The notes: generated from the letters alone by a model not told the origin. Counted from the first letter of the stretch, positions 17,623 through 26,399 are shown. The stretch: 64,000 nucleotides of DNA from an uncultured Ellagibacter sp. (GCF_934643285.1 NZ_CAKUBT010000001.1:1-64000), one strand, 5' to 3'. Translations and numbers: made by a program.

Positions 17623-18660
17623 ATGCTCTATCGAGTTATCGATGCGGGCGAGCTTCCCTCGCTTGTGTCGGCCTTCTTGGAAACCTATGAGGTGATCGCC
17701 CCCGTCAAGAGCGGCATGAGCCATGCGTACTCGACGGTCGAGTCGTTCGAGGAAATCGCGCTCGATTACACGACCACCATCACCCCGCTGAAGAAGCTCT
17801 TCTTGCCGGTGCGCGAGACGCTTCTCACCTTCGACGCCGAGACCAACGACGTCACCGAGTACTCGGAGCCTGTCGTACCGCGCGTCGTGTTCGGCGCCCA
17901 TGCGTGTGACATCAACGCGCTCAACAGCCTTGACCTGGTGTTCCGAGACGGACCGTACCCCGATCCGTACTACACGGCGCGCCGCAACGCCACGCTTATC
18001 GTGGGCATCAGCTGCATGCCGACCGACACCTGCTTTTGCCATCTGTGGGGAAGCGACGAGGCTCGCTTCGGCTACGATTTGTTCCTGCAGGATATCGGCG
18101 GGAAGTACCTGGTGAGCATCTCGAGCGTCGAGGCCGCGAACATCTTGGAGGCGGCGTGCTCTCCCCGTGAGGCGACCGACGAGGAGCGAGCGGAGTTCCG
18201 CCACGTCACCCGCCGTCGTCAGGAGGCTTTCAACAAGGAAATCCCCGACATCCAGGAAGTCGCCATGCTGATGGACGCCTTCCATTCCGACCCCTTCTGG
18301 GAGGAACTCGGCGGACGCTGCCTGTCGTGCACCGCGTGCGCCTCGGCGTGCCCGACGTGCTACTGCTTCGATATCCGCGACGTGCGCACCCCCGACGGCA
18401 AGCACGGCTCGCGCGAGCGCGTGTGGGACTGCTGCACGAACCCGCAGTTCGCCGTCGTGGCGGGCGGGCACAACTTCCGACCCGACGGGCGCAACCGCGT
18501 GCGCCATCGCATGTATCACAAGCTCAACGGCTTTCTGGCCACGCACGACCGCATGCTCTGCGTGGGATGCGGGCGCTGCGTGCGCGCTTGCAAGGCCAAC
18601 ATCAATCCCATCGAGGTGCTGAAGTTCTTCGAGCGAAAGGGGGCAGACGATGCCGAATAA
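17623..18660 (+). CDS. hydB: [NiFe] hydrogenase iron-sulfur subunit (HydB/AsrA-like)
   Basis: The 345-residue protein resembles the beta subunit of group 3b (sulfhydrogenase-type) hydrogenases and AsrA of anaerobic sulfite reductase. It has an early Cys-rich patch (SCMPTDTCFCH) and two ferredoxin-type motifs: CLSCTACASACPTCYC from about residue 233 and CVGCGRCVRACK from about 313. These clusters would relay electrons between the small subunit and the flavin subunit. It is the first gene of a four-gene operon in the order B-G-D-A, the order known from Pyrococcus sulfhydrogenase. I chose ATG 17623, 9 bases after AAGGA; GTG 17617 is closer than usual. It overlaps the next gene by 11 bases. Confidence 0.9.
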   Translation: MLYRVIDAGELPSLVSAFLETYEVIAPVKSGMSHAYSTVESFEEIALDYTTTITPLKKLFLPVRETLLTFDAETNDVTEYSEPVVPRVVFGAHACDINALNSLDLVFRDGPYPDPYYTARRNATLIVGISCMPTDTCFCHLWGSDEARFGYDLFLQDIGGKYLVSISSVEAANILEAACSPREATDEERAEFRHVTRRRQEAFNKEIPDIQEVAMLMDAFHSDPFWEELGGRCLSCTACASACPTCYCFDIRDVRTPDGKHGSRERVWDCCTNPQFAVVAGGHNFRPDGRNRVRHRMYHKLNGFLATHDRMLCVGCGRCVRACKANINPIEVLKFFERKGADDAE

Positions 18661-19561
18661 CGTTGCAGCCTCCGCAATCGAGGTGCATCCCTTCCATGAC
18701 GCCGGGTCGCCGATGACCGGCGCCGAGCGCATGGCCGCGAACCCGTATCGCCCGTGGCCGGCGCGCATCACATCGATCACCGAGCTCACCGCGACCGAGA
18801 AGCTCTTCGAGTTCCGCCTGGTCGACGAGTGCATCCGCAACGCGTTCCACCATGAGCCCGGCCAGTTCGTCGAGCTTTCCATCTTCGGAGTGGGCGAGGC
18901 GCCGATCTCCATCTCGTCCTCGCCGTCGAAGAGCGGCTTCATCGAGCTGTGCGTGCGCCGCGCGGGCCGCTTCACCGAGGCGCTCCATAAGATGCAGTGC
19001 GGCGACATCGTGGGCATTCGCGGGCCTTTCGGGCGCGGCTTTCCCTTCGAGAAGATGCGCGGTCACGACATCCTGCTCGTGGCGGGTGGTCTTGGCATCG
19101 CGCCGCTTCGCAGCCTTATCAACAACATCCACGACGAGCGCTCCGACTTCGGCAAAGTCACCATCATCTACGGCAGCAAGACGCCGCAGGAAGTGATGTT
19201 CCGCAACCAGTTCGAGATGTGGCGCCACCGCAGGGATTTCGACCTCTACCTTACCGTCGACCACGCCGACGAGACGTGGGACGGCGAGGAAGGCCTGGTC
19301 ACGAAGCCCTTCGAGCGGCTCGAAATCAACCCGGACAACACATATGGCGCCGTGTGCGGCCCGCCGGTGATGTATCGGTTCGTCGTGCAGGAAATGCGCA
19401 AGAAGGGTATTTCCTACGACCACATCTACATGAGCTTCGAGCGGCACATGAAATGCGGCATGGGCAAATGCGGCCACTGCCAAATCGGGCACCAGTACTG
19501 CTGTATCGACGGGCCCGTGTTCAACTACTGGGAAGCCAAGAACATCCAGGGGTCGATGTAG
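18650..19561 (+). CDS. hydG: [NiFe] hydrogenase flavin/NAD(P) subunit (HydG/AsrB-like)
   Basis: The 303-residue protein has a ferredoxin-NADP reductase fold. The FAD site is around PGQFVELSIFG and APISISSSP, the nucleotide site is LLVAGGLGIAPLRSLI, and a C-terminal 2Fe-2S motif reads CGMGKCGHCQIGHQYCC. It resembles the gamma subunit of sulfhydrogenases and AsrB, passing electrons to or from NAD(P)H. The start overlaps the end of the upstream gene and the next start follows the stop by one base, so translation is probably coupled along the operon. The first 30 residues are variable and probably disordered. Confidence 0.92.
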   Translation: MPNNVAASAIEVHPFHDAGSPMTGAERMAANPYRPWPARITSITELTATEKLFEFRLVDECIRNAFHHEPGQFVELSIFGVGEAPISISSSPSKSGFIELCVRRAGRFTEALHKMQCGDIVGIRGPFGRGFPFEKMRGHDILLVAGGLGIAPLRSLINNIHDERSDFGKVTIIYGSKTPQEVMFRNQFEMWRHRRDFDLYLTVDHADETWDGEEGLVTKPFERLEINPDNTYGAVCGPPVMYRFVVQEMRKKGISYDHIYMSFERHMKCGMGKCGHCQIGHQYCCIDGPVFNYWEAKNIQGSM

Positions 19562-19562
19562 C

Positions 19563-20357
19563 ATGAGCAATCTTGAATTCGAGCGCGAGCGACCGGCTGC
19601 ACCGCGCGTTGTGGTGGTGGGCCTGGCGAGCTGCTTTGGCTGCCAGCTCCAGATCACCAACGCCGAGCCCTACCTGCTCGACGTGTTGGGCCAGATCGAC
19701 CTGCGCTATTGGCAGCTTGCCTCGAGCGATCCCATGCCCGAGGAGTTCGACGTGGCGGTGATCGAGGGTGCGGCGACGACCGCCGAGGCCATCGAGACCC
19801 TCAAGGCCGTGCGCAAGAAGGCGAGTGCGGTGATCGCCGTGGGAGCGTGCGCCACAACGGCGGGCATCCCCGGCATGGCGGCGGGCAATGTGGAAGCTGG
19901 CGCCGCTGCTGTCTACGGCGAGGCCGGCGCGCCCGAGGCGTGCGGTAAACTTGTCGACCCCGCGCCCATCTCGGCATACATCGATGTCGACTTCGAGGTG
20001 CTCTGCTGTCCTATCGACACTTTCGCCTTTATTGACGTGCTGCAGCGCGCGATTTACGGCTCGAACCGCCTGCCGCAGACGGCGACGCTGTGCGGCGAGT
20101 GCAAGCACAACGACCGCGGGTGCTTCTTCGGCCGCGGCGTTTTGTGCCTGGGGCTCGTCACGCGCTGCGGGTGCGGTGCGCGCTGCACGTCGCTCGGCCG
20201 TCCCTGTAACGGCTGCGCGGGTCTTTCCCCCGATGCGAACGTGGCTGCCGCGCGGGCGGTGTGCGCCGAGTCGGGCGTGAGCGTTACGGCCTTCGACGAG
20301 GCCCTTCAGATGTTCAATTACGTGAACCCCGCCCTTTCCGAGGCGAGCGAGGAGTAG
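19563..20357 (+). CDS. hydD: [NiFe] hydrogenase small subunit (HydD-like)
   Basis: The 264-residue protein starts with the proximal-cluster motif SC24FGC27QLQ, then has IEGAATTAEAIETL and the VGACATTAGIPG region holding the next ligand. A C-terminal Cys-rich block (CGECKHNDRGCFFG, LVTRCGCGARC, PCNGCAGL) would bind the remaining clusters. There is no twin-arginine signal, so the enzyme is cytosolic, consistent with a bidirectional NAD(P)-linked group 3 hydrogenase rather than a periplasmic uptake enzyme. The large subunit gene starts 8 bases downstream. Confidence 0.93.
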   Translation: MSNLEFERERPAAPRVVVVGLASCFGCQLQITNAEPYLLDVLGQIDLRYWQLASSDPMPEEFDVAVIEGAATTAEAIETLKAVRKKASAVIAVGACATTAGIPGMAAGNVEAGAAAVYGEAGAPEACGKLVDPAPISAYIDVDFEVLCCPIDTFAFIDVLQRAIYGSNRLPQTATLCGECKHNDRGCFFGRGVLCLGLVTRCGCGARCTSLGRPCNGCAGLSPDANVAAARAVCAESGVSVTAFDEALQMFNYVNPALSEASEE

Positions 20358-20364
20358 ACGCAAG

Positions 20365-21657
20365 ATGAGATGTTCGATCAACGTTGACCATATCGCGCGT
20401 ATCGAGGGCCACGGCAACGTTCACCTCGCGATCGAGGACGGCGCGGTCGCAACCTGCGAGATGAACGTCGTGGAGCCGGCGCGCCTGTTCGAGAGCATGG
20501 TGCGCGGCCGCACGTTCTCGGAAGTGCCCTACATCGCCTCGCGCATCTGCGGCATCTGCTCGGCAAGCCACGTGGTCACCGACCTTCTGGCCATCGAGCG
20601 CATCTTCGGCGTCGAGGTGAGCGACCGCACGCACGCCCTGCGCGAGCTTTTGATCTACGGGTCGTACCTGCAGAACCACGCGACGCACCTGTTTGTGTTC
20701 GCGGCACCCGATTTCACGGGGCACGCGAGCGTGTTTCCCCTGGCCACCGAGGCGTCCGAGCTGTTCAACCAGGCGCTTGCCCTGAAGGCCTTGGGCAACG
20801 AGCTCTGCACGAAGGTGGGCGGGCGCTCCGTCCACCCGATCACGGCGGTCGTGGGCGGCTTCACGAACGAGATCTCGCGCGACGAGTACTTGGCGCTCGC
20901 CGAGAAGATGGAAGCGATGCTTCCCTTCGCCGAGCAGACGGTCGACCTGTTCAACAGCTTCCCTATTCCCGACATCGAGACGGCGGGCGACATGCTCGCC
21001 ATGGTGCAGGAAGGCTACTACCCGGTGTGCACCTCGCGCGACGCGCGGTTTGTGGGCACGGGGGAGACCTTCGACGCCGACGACCACGAAGCCCATGTTG
21101 AGGAATACGCCGTGCCGCACTCCGGCGCGCTCTTCGCGCGTTCTCGCTTGTCCCGAAAGCCGTACATGACGGCGTCGCTTGCGCGCATCAACGTGTCGTG
21201 GGGCCAGCTCGGCCAGCGCGCGCGACTGGCTGCTGCGAAGGCGGGGCTACGTCCGCCGGAGCGCAATCCCTTCCGCAACAACGTCGCGCAGGCCGTCGAG
21301 CTCGTCGATGCGCTCGACCGTTGCGCGCGCATCGCGCGCAGGCTCGCCGAGGGTGACAACGGCTTTGCGGGCTCGAGCGCGCCTGCGCCCTTCGAGGTGC
21401 GCGCTGGTCGTGCGACCGGGTTCACGGAGGCTCCGCGAGGCGTGCTCTTCCATGACCTGGAACTCGACGGGGAAGGCCGCGTGAAGCATGCGTCGATCCT
21501 CACGCCCACGGCGCAAAACGTTGCAAACCTCGAAGGCGACATGCGCGTTCTCGCCGAGAAGATGGTGGCGGAAGGCGCCGCCGAGGCCGATATTCGTCTG
21601 CGGGTGGAAGAGCTTGTGCGAGCCTACGACCCCTGTCTCTCCTGCAGCGTTCACTAG
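20365..21657 (+). CDS. hydA: [NiFe] hydrogenase large (catalytic) subunit
   Basis: The 430-residue protein carries both nickel-binding pairs: SRIC62GIC65SASH near the N-terminus and DPC424LSC427SVH at the very C-terminus. The chain ends exactly at the His of DPCxxCxxH. Most [NiFe] large subunits carry a tail after this His that a dedicated protease removes after nickel insertion; this one has none, so that step seems unnecessary. HGHGNVHL-type N-terminal sequence (RIEGHGNVHLAIEDG) is normal for the family. No maturation (hyp) genes lie in the window. The operon ends here; no strong terminator is visible directly after the stop. Confidence 0.95.
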   Translation: MRCSINVDHIARIEGHGNVHLAIEDGAVATCEMNVVEPARLFESMVRGRTFSEVPYIASRICGICSASHVVTDLLAIERIFGVEVSDRTHALRELLIYGSYLQNHATHLFVFAAPDFTGHASVFPLATEASELFNQALALKALGNELCTKVGGRSVHPITAVVGGFTNEISRDEYLALAEKMEAMLPFAEQTVDLFNSFPIPDIETAGDMLAMVQEGYYPVCTSRDARFVGTGETFDADDHEAHVEEYAVPHSGALFARSRLSRKPYMTASLARINVSWGQLGQRARLAAAKAGLRPPERNPFRNNVAQAVELVDALDRCARIARRLAEGDNGFAGSSAPAPFEVRAGRATGFTEAPRGVLFHDLELDGEGRVKHASILTPTAQNVANLEGDMRVLAEKMVAEGAAEADIRLRVEELVRAYDPCLSCSVH

Positions 21658-21864
21658 GGTATGCCAAAGAAGCGGCAACTCCACGGATTCCCTCGGAAAG
21701 CATGCGAATGGCAATGGGTAATCGCGTCCTTCTCATCTCCGGCAAGCCGAGCAGATGGGGAGGGCGCTTTGGGTTTGTCACTCGCTCCGTAGCACTTCTC
21801 AAGCGCAGATGGGTTGATCTAGCAGTTGCTGCCGCACGCCCTTTCGCCGACGGGTGCGCATCGT

Positions 21865-21892
21865 TTGAGACTGAGCGATTTAGTGATACTAT
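21865..21892 (+). promoter_or_regulatory. Candidate promoter for the phase-variable surface gene
   Basis: TTGAGA at 21865-21870 and TACTAT at 21887-21892 are 16 bases apart. Transcription would start near 21899, giving an untranslated leader of about 110 bases that includes the palindrome at 21926. Confidence 0.6.
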
Positions 21893-21925
21893 TAAGTGCA
21901 TGTTTGCCTAACACTGAGGGCAAGT

Positions 21926-21947
21926 TTTATTTCGCTAGCGAAATAAA
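21926..21947. repeat. Perfect 22-bp palindrome in the 5' leader
   Basis: TTTATTTCGCT at 21926-21936 is followed directly by its exact reverse complement at 21937-21947, with no loop bases. A perfect 22-bp palindrome in AT-rich sequence between promoter and start codon is typical of a dimeric regulator binding site. An mRNA hairpin is the alternative. Confidence 0.7.
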
Positions 21948-22010
21948 CGAGCTCTGCGGTGGGCTGCGGATTTGCTTCGGGAAAAGATGGAAGAAAGGAG
22001 ATTGTTGGTT

Positions 22011-23712
22011 ATGGCGAGCAGGAATACTCAAAAGACGGGGGGGGGGGTGGCTCTTCTCCGCGATTTTCTCGATGACGTTGGTCTTTGGGCTTCTGCCGAG
22101 CATTGCGGCTGCTGAGACGAACGCCGCCGACGCGAACGCGAAGGATGCCGATTCGACCGATGCCTCCCTCAGCATCGAGAGCGTCCCGAGAGATGTCGAA
22201 GCATCGTTCGGCGAAATCGTGAATGTCCGCACAAGCGAGGTCTACACCGACCTTGCTCTCGCCGCGGCCGAGGCGCAAAGCGGCGACACCCTCAAGCTTG
22301 GCGAGGGCAACTACACCCTCTACAAAGTGCCTTCCGAGGGCCACACCAAGGGCAAAGACCTCACTTTCGAAGGTTCCGGCACCGATAAGACAAGCTGGAA
22401 CATCGGTGCAGAGGTGCCCGATCCTACCTATTTCGGCACCGAGTACAATGGCGACTACTCCTTCGACGGCGCCGGTACCGTGACGTTCAAGAACATGACG
22501 CTTCGTTCCGGCAGCGCCAACTATCTCGGCTTCATTCGCGCCGACAACACCGTGGTCGACGGTTGCGTCGTCAACGGCAAAACCTTCTACTGGGGTTACC
22601 AGAGCGCCACATTCACGGACACGACGTTTAACGCCCCTAGCGGCGACTATGCGATTTGGACCTACAGCTCGCCGATTATGACGTTCAATGGCTGCACGTT
22701 CAACGCGAGCGGCAAGGTCATCAATGTCTACACCGATGCCGGCGCGGGCAAAAACAACATTACCGTGAACGTGAGCAATTGCGCGTTCAATTCGAAGGCT
22801 TTTTTGGGCCTCTACAAGCAGGCGCTGAACATCAATGACTCGAATATGGGCGACTACAAGTACGTCATAAACTTCACTGGAAATAATATGGTCACGGCCG
22901 AGCGCGACAAAGCCACGTGCACTCAATTGTTCGGTTTCGGCGGCAAGTCGGGCAACAACACCGGGCGCAGCGACGTGTCCATCGGCGGTAAACTCGTGTA
23001 CTCTGGTGGCAAGATGCTTTCCCACGATTACACCGATGGCGAGCATGAGGGCAACTTCGTCGATCAAGACGACTACGTATGGGAGCAGAAGGCCGATGGC
23101 TGGTACTGCACCGGCCACGCCAAGTGCGGCTACTGCGGCTGGCCGCTCGAGGAGACCGTGAAAGCTGAGCTCACGACCGAGACCAGCTGCACCGAGAACG
23201 GCAAGGCCATCTACACTGCCAACTTCCAGCACAAGTGCTTCGCGCCCCAGACAAGGTCCGACGACCTCGATCCGCTTGGCCACGACTGGGCCTCGCCTGT
23301 GTATACGTGGGCCAAGCAGGGAGACGACTGGTATTGCACCGCCGAGCGCGTCTGCAATCGCGACGCCAGCCACATCGAGAAGGAGACCGTGAAAGCATCT
23401 TATAAGGTGGCTGTCCCCGCCACTACCGAAAAAGAAGGCGAGGGCACTTATACTGCCGTCTTCGAGAACCAGGCGTTCGAGACTCAGGTTAAAACCGAGC
23501 CAATCGCGAAACTTCCGGCAACGCCGAGCGATTCCGGCAACCCTTCCGGCCCCGCCGATTCCGACAATCCCTCCAAGAGCCCGGATACCGCACAATCCCA
23601 GCTAGACAAGACGGGGGATGCAACCCTTGTTGTTCTGCCTGCAGTTGCGGCGATTGCGGCTGGTTCTGTGCTCTGCATCGGCTTTGCCGCTCGACGTCGT
23701 AAGAGCTGCTAA
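22011..23712 (+). CDS. Sortase-anchored beta-helix surface protein, frame OFF through an 11-G tract
   Basis: The body reads as one frame from the G tract to 23712. It has a signal-peptide core (WLFSAIFSMTLVFGLLPSIAAA, cleavage after AAA), then an Asn/Asp/Gly-rich right-handed beta-helix-like region (NYTLYKVP, TFKNMTLRSG, FNGCTFNASG). Two C-terminal modules of about 75 residues follow (DGWYCTGHAKCGYCGW and DDWYCTAERVCNRD), then a sorting signal LDKTGD with a membrane segment and RRRKSC tail. The only start with a ribosome site (AAGGAG at 21995-22000) is ATG 22011. It enters the 11-G tract in the wrong frame and stops after 36 codons. With 10 or 13 G the ATG joins the signal peptide exactly. 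I infer phase variation; a homopolymer sequencing error is the alternative. Confidence 0.8.
22037..22047 (+). repeat. Poly-G tract (11 G), putative phase-variation switch
   Basis: Eleven consecutive G residues lie 26 bases after the start codon of the surface-protein gene. This is the longest single-base run I found in the window. Loss of one G or gain of two restores the full reading frame. Confidence 0.8.
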
Positions 23713-23741
23713 GGCAATCGTAATTCGATCGATGGCGACCT

Positions 23742-23775
23742 AAGGGCCGTGCGGGAATGCTCTCGTACGGCCCTT
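23742..23775 (+). terminator. Probable terminator after the surface-protein gene
   Basis: AAGGGCCGT at 23742-23750 pairs with ACGGCCCTT at 23767-23775, with partial pairing continuing inward. The U-tract is weak (TTGTGCC). Confidence 0.5.
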
Positions 23776-23790
23776 GTGCCCCTCATGGAT

Positions 23791-23820
23791 TTTCAATCAG
23801 GTGAAATGCCGTGTGATAAA
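23791..23820 (+). promoter_or_regulatory. Candidate promoter of the mre operon
   Basis: TTTCAA at 23791-23796 and GATAAA at 23815-23820 are 18 bases apart. They are about 48 bases ahead of the mreB start. Confidence 0.5.
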
Positions 23821-23867
23821 ATCAGTCGTTACTTGAAACAACTGTGACCTCAAGGGGTTTTGCTTTT

Positions 23868-24923
23868 ATGTCGTTTATGGATTGGTTCTCGAACCTTACG
23901 GGCCAGATGGGCACCGACATGGCCATCGACCTTGGAACCGCGAACACGCTCGTCGCGATGACGGGCGAGGGCATCGTCATCAACGAGCCCTCGGTCGTCG
24001 CCATCGAGAAGAGCACCCATCGCGTTCTCGCCGTCGGCCACGAGGCGAAGAACATGATCAACCACACGCCCGAGGCGTTTTCCGCCGAGCACCCGCTCAA
24101 AGACGGCGTCATCGCCGACTACGACGTGACGGAGGCCATGCTCTCGGCGTTCATCAACAAGGCGGCGGTCCGCAAGTACCCGTGGCAGGCCAAGCCGCGC
24201 ATCGTCATCTGTATTCCCTGCGGCGCCACGTCCGTCGAGAAGCGCGCCGTCTTTGAGGCCGCCATCCAGGCGGGCGCCCGCCAGGCGTACCTTATCGAAG
24301 AGCCGATGGCCGCGGCGATGGGTGCCGATCTGCCCGTCACCGAACCGACAGGCTCCATGGTGGTCGACATCGGCGGCGGCACCACCGAGGTGGCCGTCAT
24401 CTCCTTGGGCGGCATCGTGACGTCCTCGAGCCTTCGCCTTGCGGGCAACCGCATGGACGAAACCATCGCTATGCACCTGCGCGATCTGCTCGGCATCAAG
24501 ATCGGCGAGCGCACGGCTGAGGTCATCAAGATCAAGATCGGCTCCATCCTGCCCTTCGAGGACGGGCGCGAGCGCGACATGATCATCTCCGGCCAGGACG
24601 TGCTCACCGAGCAGCCGAAGGAAGTCACCATCCAGTCCGAAGATGTGCGCCAGGCACTTCAGGCGCCGTGCGAGGAAATGGTCATCCATATCAAGGAAAC
24701 GTTCAAGAAGACGAACCCCGATTTGGCTTCCGACATCATCCAGAACGGCATCCTGCTCACGGGCGGCGGCGGTCTGCTTTCCGGTCTCGACCGTTATCTG
24801 TCCGACAAGCTCGAGATTCCCGTGTGGGTGAGCGAGACGGCGCTGACCAACGTCGTTACGGGCTGTCTGAAGGTGCTCGAGACGCCCACGGCGCTCAAGC
24901 AGACGCTCATGCGCTCGAAATAG
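23868..24923 (+). CDS. mreB: Rod-shape-determining protein MreB
   Basis: The 351-residue actin homologue has the phosphate-1 loop DLGTANTLVA at about 21-30, the phosphate-2 loop DIGGGTTEVAVIS near 166 and the adenosine motif LTGGGGLLSGLD near 290. It polymerises on the inner membrane and directs cell-wall synthesis with MreC, MreD, PBP2 and RodA, all encoded downstream in order. ATG 23868 follows AAGGGG by 10 bases; an in-frame GTG at 23844 has no ribosome site. The N-terminal MSFMDWFSNL is amphipathic and suits membrane binding. Confidence 0.96.
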   Translation: MSFMDWFSNLTGQMGTDMAIDLGTANTLVAMTGEGIVINEPSVVAIEKSTHRVLAVGHEAKNMINHTPEAFSAEHPLKDGVIADYDVTEAMLSAFINKAAVRKYPWQAKPRIVICIPCGATSVEKRAVFEAAIQAGARQAYLIEEPMAAAMGADLPVTEPTGSMVVDIGGGTTEVAVISLGGIVTSSSLRLAGNRMDETIAMHLRDLLGIKIGERTAEVIKIKIGSILPFEDGRERDMIISGQDVLTEQPKEVTIQSEDVRQALQAPCEEMVIHIKETFKKTNPDLASDIIQNGILLTGGGGLLSGLDRYLSDKLEIPVWVSETALTNVVTGCLKVLETPTALKQTLMRSK

Positions 24924-24939
24924 GTGCTGAACAGCTTTT

Positions 24940-25866
24940 ATGTCGCTTAATTTCCAAAACAGAAACGGAGCATCCGCCAATCGGGTGCTCCTTATCGTTC
25001 TGCTCGCCGTCTCCCTCGTGATGGCGACGGTGTATTCCCGCGAGGGGGAGTCGGGGCCTTTGCACGCGCTCCAGGGCGCCGTAAGCTCGATCGCCGCGCC
25101 CCTGAAATTCGTCGGTGCGTCCGCTTCCTCCGGTGTGAGCGATGCCCAGGATGCGCTCACTGACGCCTCCGCGGACGATGCGACGCTCACGCAGCTGCGC
25201 GAGCAGAACGCCGAGCTGCTCGAGCTCGTCGCCCAGACCGAGGAGTACCGCCAGGAAGTCGAGCGCCTCGAGGGGCTCCTCAGCCTCAAGGAAAGTTCAG
25301 GTGCCGAAGGAATCGGCGGCCGTATCATCGGGCGCAACACCGATGCGTGGAACCAGACGGTCACTATCGACGTGGGAACTTCCTCCGGCGTGACGACCGG
25401 TCTTACCGTCATGGGGCCGAACGGCGTGATCGGGCAGGTGGTCTCGGCGCAGGCGAACTCCTCGACCGTGCGCCTTTTGAGCGACCCGCGCTCGGGTGCG
25501 GCGGCGCTTATCCAGTCGAGCCGCGCGGAAGGCGTGGTCAGAGGCTCGCTCGACGGCTTGCTCTACCTTGAGAACATCGATTCGGACGTGCAGGTCTCGG
25601 TGGGCGATGTCGTGCTCACGTCGGGTCTGGGCGGAAGCTATACTCGCGGGCTGCTCATCGGCACCGTCGTGAAGATCGAGGGCGCGCAAAACGACGCGAG
25701 CCGCCGCATCGTCGTCTCTCCCAACGATGCTGCGACGTCGCTTGAGGAGGTCCTCGTCGTCACGAGCGCTTCCGAGAGCTCGTCGGACTCCTCGTCTTCG
25801 TCGTCGTCCTCTTCCTCTTCTTCCTCGCAATCGAAGTCGTCGTCGAGCACGGGAGGTGCGCAGTAA
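24940..25866 (+). CDS. mreC: Rod-shape-determining protein MreC
   Basis: The 308-residue protein has one N-terminal membrane segment (about 9-27, NRVLLIVLLAVSLVMATVYS), a coiled coil (about 72-108) and the double beta-barrel domain (GGRIIGRNTDAW, TVMGPNGVIGQV, LTSGLGGSYTRGL). A C-terminal tail of roughly 35 residues is mainly serine. The tail is encoded by mixed TCG/TCC/TCT codons and resembles an expanded microsatellite. MreC sits outside the membrane and bridges MreB to PBP2. The stop overlaps the mreD start (TAATG). Confidence 0.93.
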   Translation: MSLNFQNRNGASANRVLLIVLLAVSLVMATVYSREGESGPLHALQGAVSSIAAPLKFVGASASSGVSDAQDALTDASADDATLTQLREQNAELLELVAQTEEYRQEVERLEGLLSLKESSGAEGIGGRIIGRNTDAWNQTVTIDVGTSSGVTTGLTVMGPNGVIGQVVSAQANSSTVRLLSDPRSGAAALIQSSRAEGVVRGSLDGLLYLENIDSDVQVSVGDVVLTSGLGGSYTRGLLIGTVVKIEGAQNDASRRIVVSPNDAATSLEEVLVVTSASESSSDSSSSSSSSSSSSSQSKSSSSTGGAQ

Positions 25867-26390
25867 TGAACGAACCGATCACCGTCGTGCCGCGCGTCAT
25901 CGGCGCGATCATCGCCGTGCTGCTCCAGATTGCGCTCGCTCCGAACATTGCGCTTTTCGGTGTGGTCCCTAACTTCATCATGGCCTACGTGCTCATCGTA
26001 TCCATCGTCTGCCCCGGCCAATCGGGACCTGTGTTCGCGTTCGTCTTGGGCCTGCTGTTCGATCTTCTGGGTACGGGTCCTGTGGGTGCGATGGCGTTTC
26101 TGCTCACCGGCGTGTCGTTTCTCGCGAAGCGCATCTTCATGCTGGTGAACAACGACACGCTCTTCATGCCGCTGCTGCTTGCCGCCATATCGACGCTTGT
26201 CATCGAGCTTCTCTACGCTGCGTTCATGATGGCTTTCGGTGCGGGCGTGAGCGCCCTCGATGCGTTCGTCTTCCGCGCGCTGCCGGGCACCGTCTACAAC
26301 TTCCTTGCGGCGCTTATCTTCTACCCGATCGTCGTGCGTTTCCTGGCGCAGCCGATTCAGCAGCAGCCTGGAACGCCGCATCTTCGCTAG
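25866..26390 (+). CDS. mreD: Rod-shape-determining membrane protein MreD
   Basis: A 174-residue protein with five or six hydrophobic segments and the typical MreD pattern, including GVVPNFIMAYVL and FVLGLLFDLLGTGPVG. It is an integral membrane partner of MreC. Translation is coupled to mreC by the TAATG overlap, and the PBP2 gene starts 9 bases after its stop. Confidence 0.92.
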   Translation: MNEPITVVPRVIGAIIAVLLQIALAPNIALFGVVPNFIMAYVLIVSIVCPGQSGPVFAFVLGLLFDLLGTGPVGAMAFLLTGVSFLAKRIFMLVNNDTLFMPLLLAAISTLVIELLYAAFMMAFGAGVSALDAFVFRALPGTVYNFLAALIFYPIVVRFLAQPIQQQPGTPHLR

Positions 26391-26399
26391 GGGGCCCGC

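Larger units (their letters stand above)
21658..22010. other. 353-base regulatory stretch ahead of the phase-variable surface gene
   Basis: I see no convincing gene. It contains a promoter (21865-21892) and a perfect palindrome (21926-21947), both oriented to serve the gene at 22011. A short open frame at 21702-21911 has no ribosome site and an implausible composition. Confidence 0.6.

Noticed and set aside
22021..22060. The 11-G tract could be a sequencing or assembly error
   Set aside because: Possible for one locus, but a second unrelated surface gene has the same kind of break at the same place. I kept the phase-variation reading with this caveat.
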